This document shows positions 6,572 to 6,620 of a DNA stretch of 6,620 nucleotides, piece by piece. A program made the position numbers and the translations under genes. Within the stretch, counting starts at the first letter, position 1, and the number at the start of each line of letters is the position of its first letter. The DNA is from an uncultured Rhodopirellula sp. (lineage in GTDB: Bacteria; Planctomycetota; Planctomycetia; Pirellulales; Pirellulaceae): positions 1-6,620 of the forward strand of contig CAJXTM010000219.1 of the NCBI GenBank assembly GCA_913061385.1, written 5' to 3'. The notes beneath the pieces are model-generated. The model did no database searches. It was not told the origin of the DNA and saw only the letters and a program-made list of their open reading frames with translations.

Positions 6572-6620
6572 CTGTCTCTTATACACATCTGACGCTGCCG
6601 ACGACTCCTTACGTGTAGAT
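6572..6620. other. Illumina Nextera i5-side adapter (artefact, not genomic)
   Basis: Bases 6572-6590 are the mosaic end CTGTCTCTTATACACATCT. Bases 6591-6604 (GACGCTGCCGACGA) complete the reverse complement of the Nextera Read 1 adapter. Bases 6605-6612 (CTCCTTAC) are the complement of the i5 index GTAAGGAG. Bases 6613-6620 (GTGTAGAT) begin the complement of the P5 primer. Genomic sequence ends at 6571. Confidence 0.98.

Overview
The window looks like a fragment of a planctomycete genome, probably a marine or aquatic Pirellulales-like bacterium sequenced from a community or single-cell sample. The evidence is indirect: moderate GC, a secreted formylglycine sulfatase of the kind these bacteria carry in large numbers, weak or absent Shine-Dalgarno sequences, and a membrane protein starting with MESNPYEA, a style of N-terminus common on planctomycete membrane proteins. 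No 16S or other strong taxonomic marker is present, so the placement is inference.

Both ends of the contig are library adapter, not genome. Bases 1-45 are the Illumina Nextera i7-side adapter (index plus Read 2 transposase sequence). Bases 6572-6620 are the i5-side adapter. Genomic DNA runs only from about 46 to 6571. Any ORF reaching into these ends has artificial residues, such as the MYKRQ start of the last gene and the LLYTSPSPRD tail of a spurious ORF at the left end.

Layout. On the + strand: a possible C-terminal scrap of a gene (46-150), a secreted HExxH zinc metallopeptidase of an unnamed family (256-1251), and a polytopic membrane protein (1382-2149). A 211-base gap between convergent genes (2150-2360) holds a compound AC/CT microsatellite. 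Everything to the right is on the - strand. In transcription order these are the C-terminal end of an SLC1-type acidic amino acid/dicarboxylate:cation symporter (6287-6571, cut by the contig end), a small two-helix membrane protein (5545-6180), a secreted type I sulfatase (3816-5456) and an LssY C-terminal-domain membrane protein (2361-3662).

Working together: the sulfatase probably desulfates an extracellular or periplasmic polysaccharide. The symporter would import acidic amino acids or C4-dicarboxylates. The metallopeptidase would act outside the cytoplasm. The sequence does not tie these genes into one pathway. The sulfatase and LssY-like gene are co-directional and may be co-transcribed. 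I found no CRISPR array, insertion sequence, phage gene, toxin-antitoxin pair, tRNA or rRNA, and no convincing undescribed multi-gene system. The most worthwhile leads are the unnamed metallopeptidase family, the LssY-like protein with its conserved N-terminal region, and the microsatellite.
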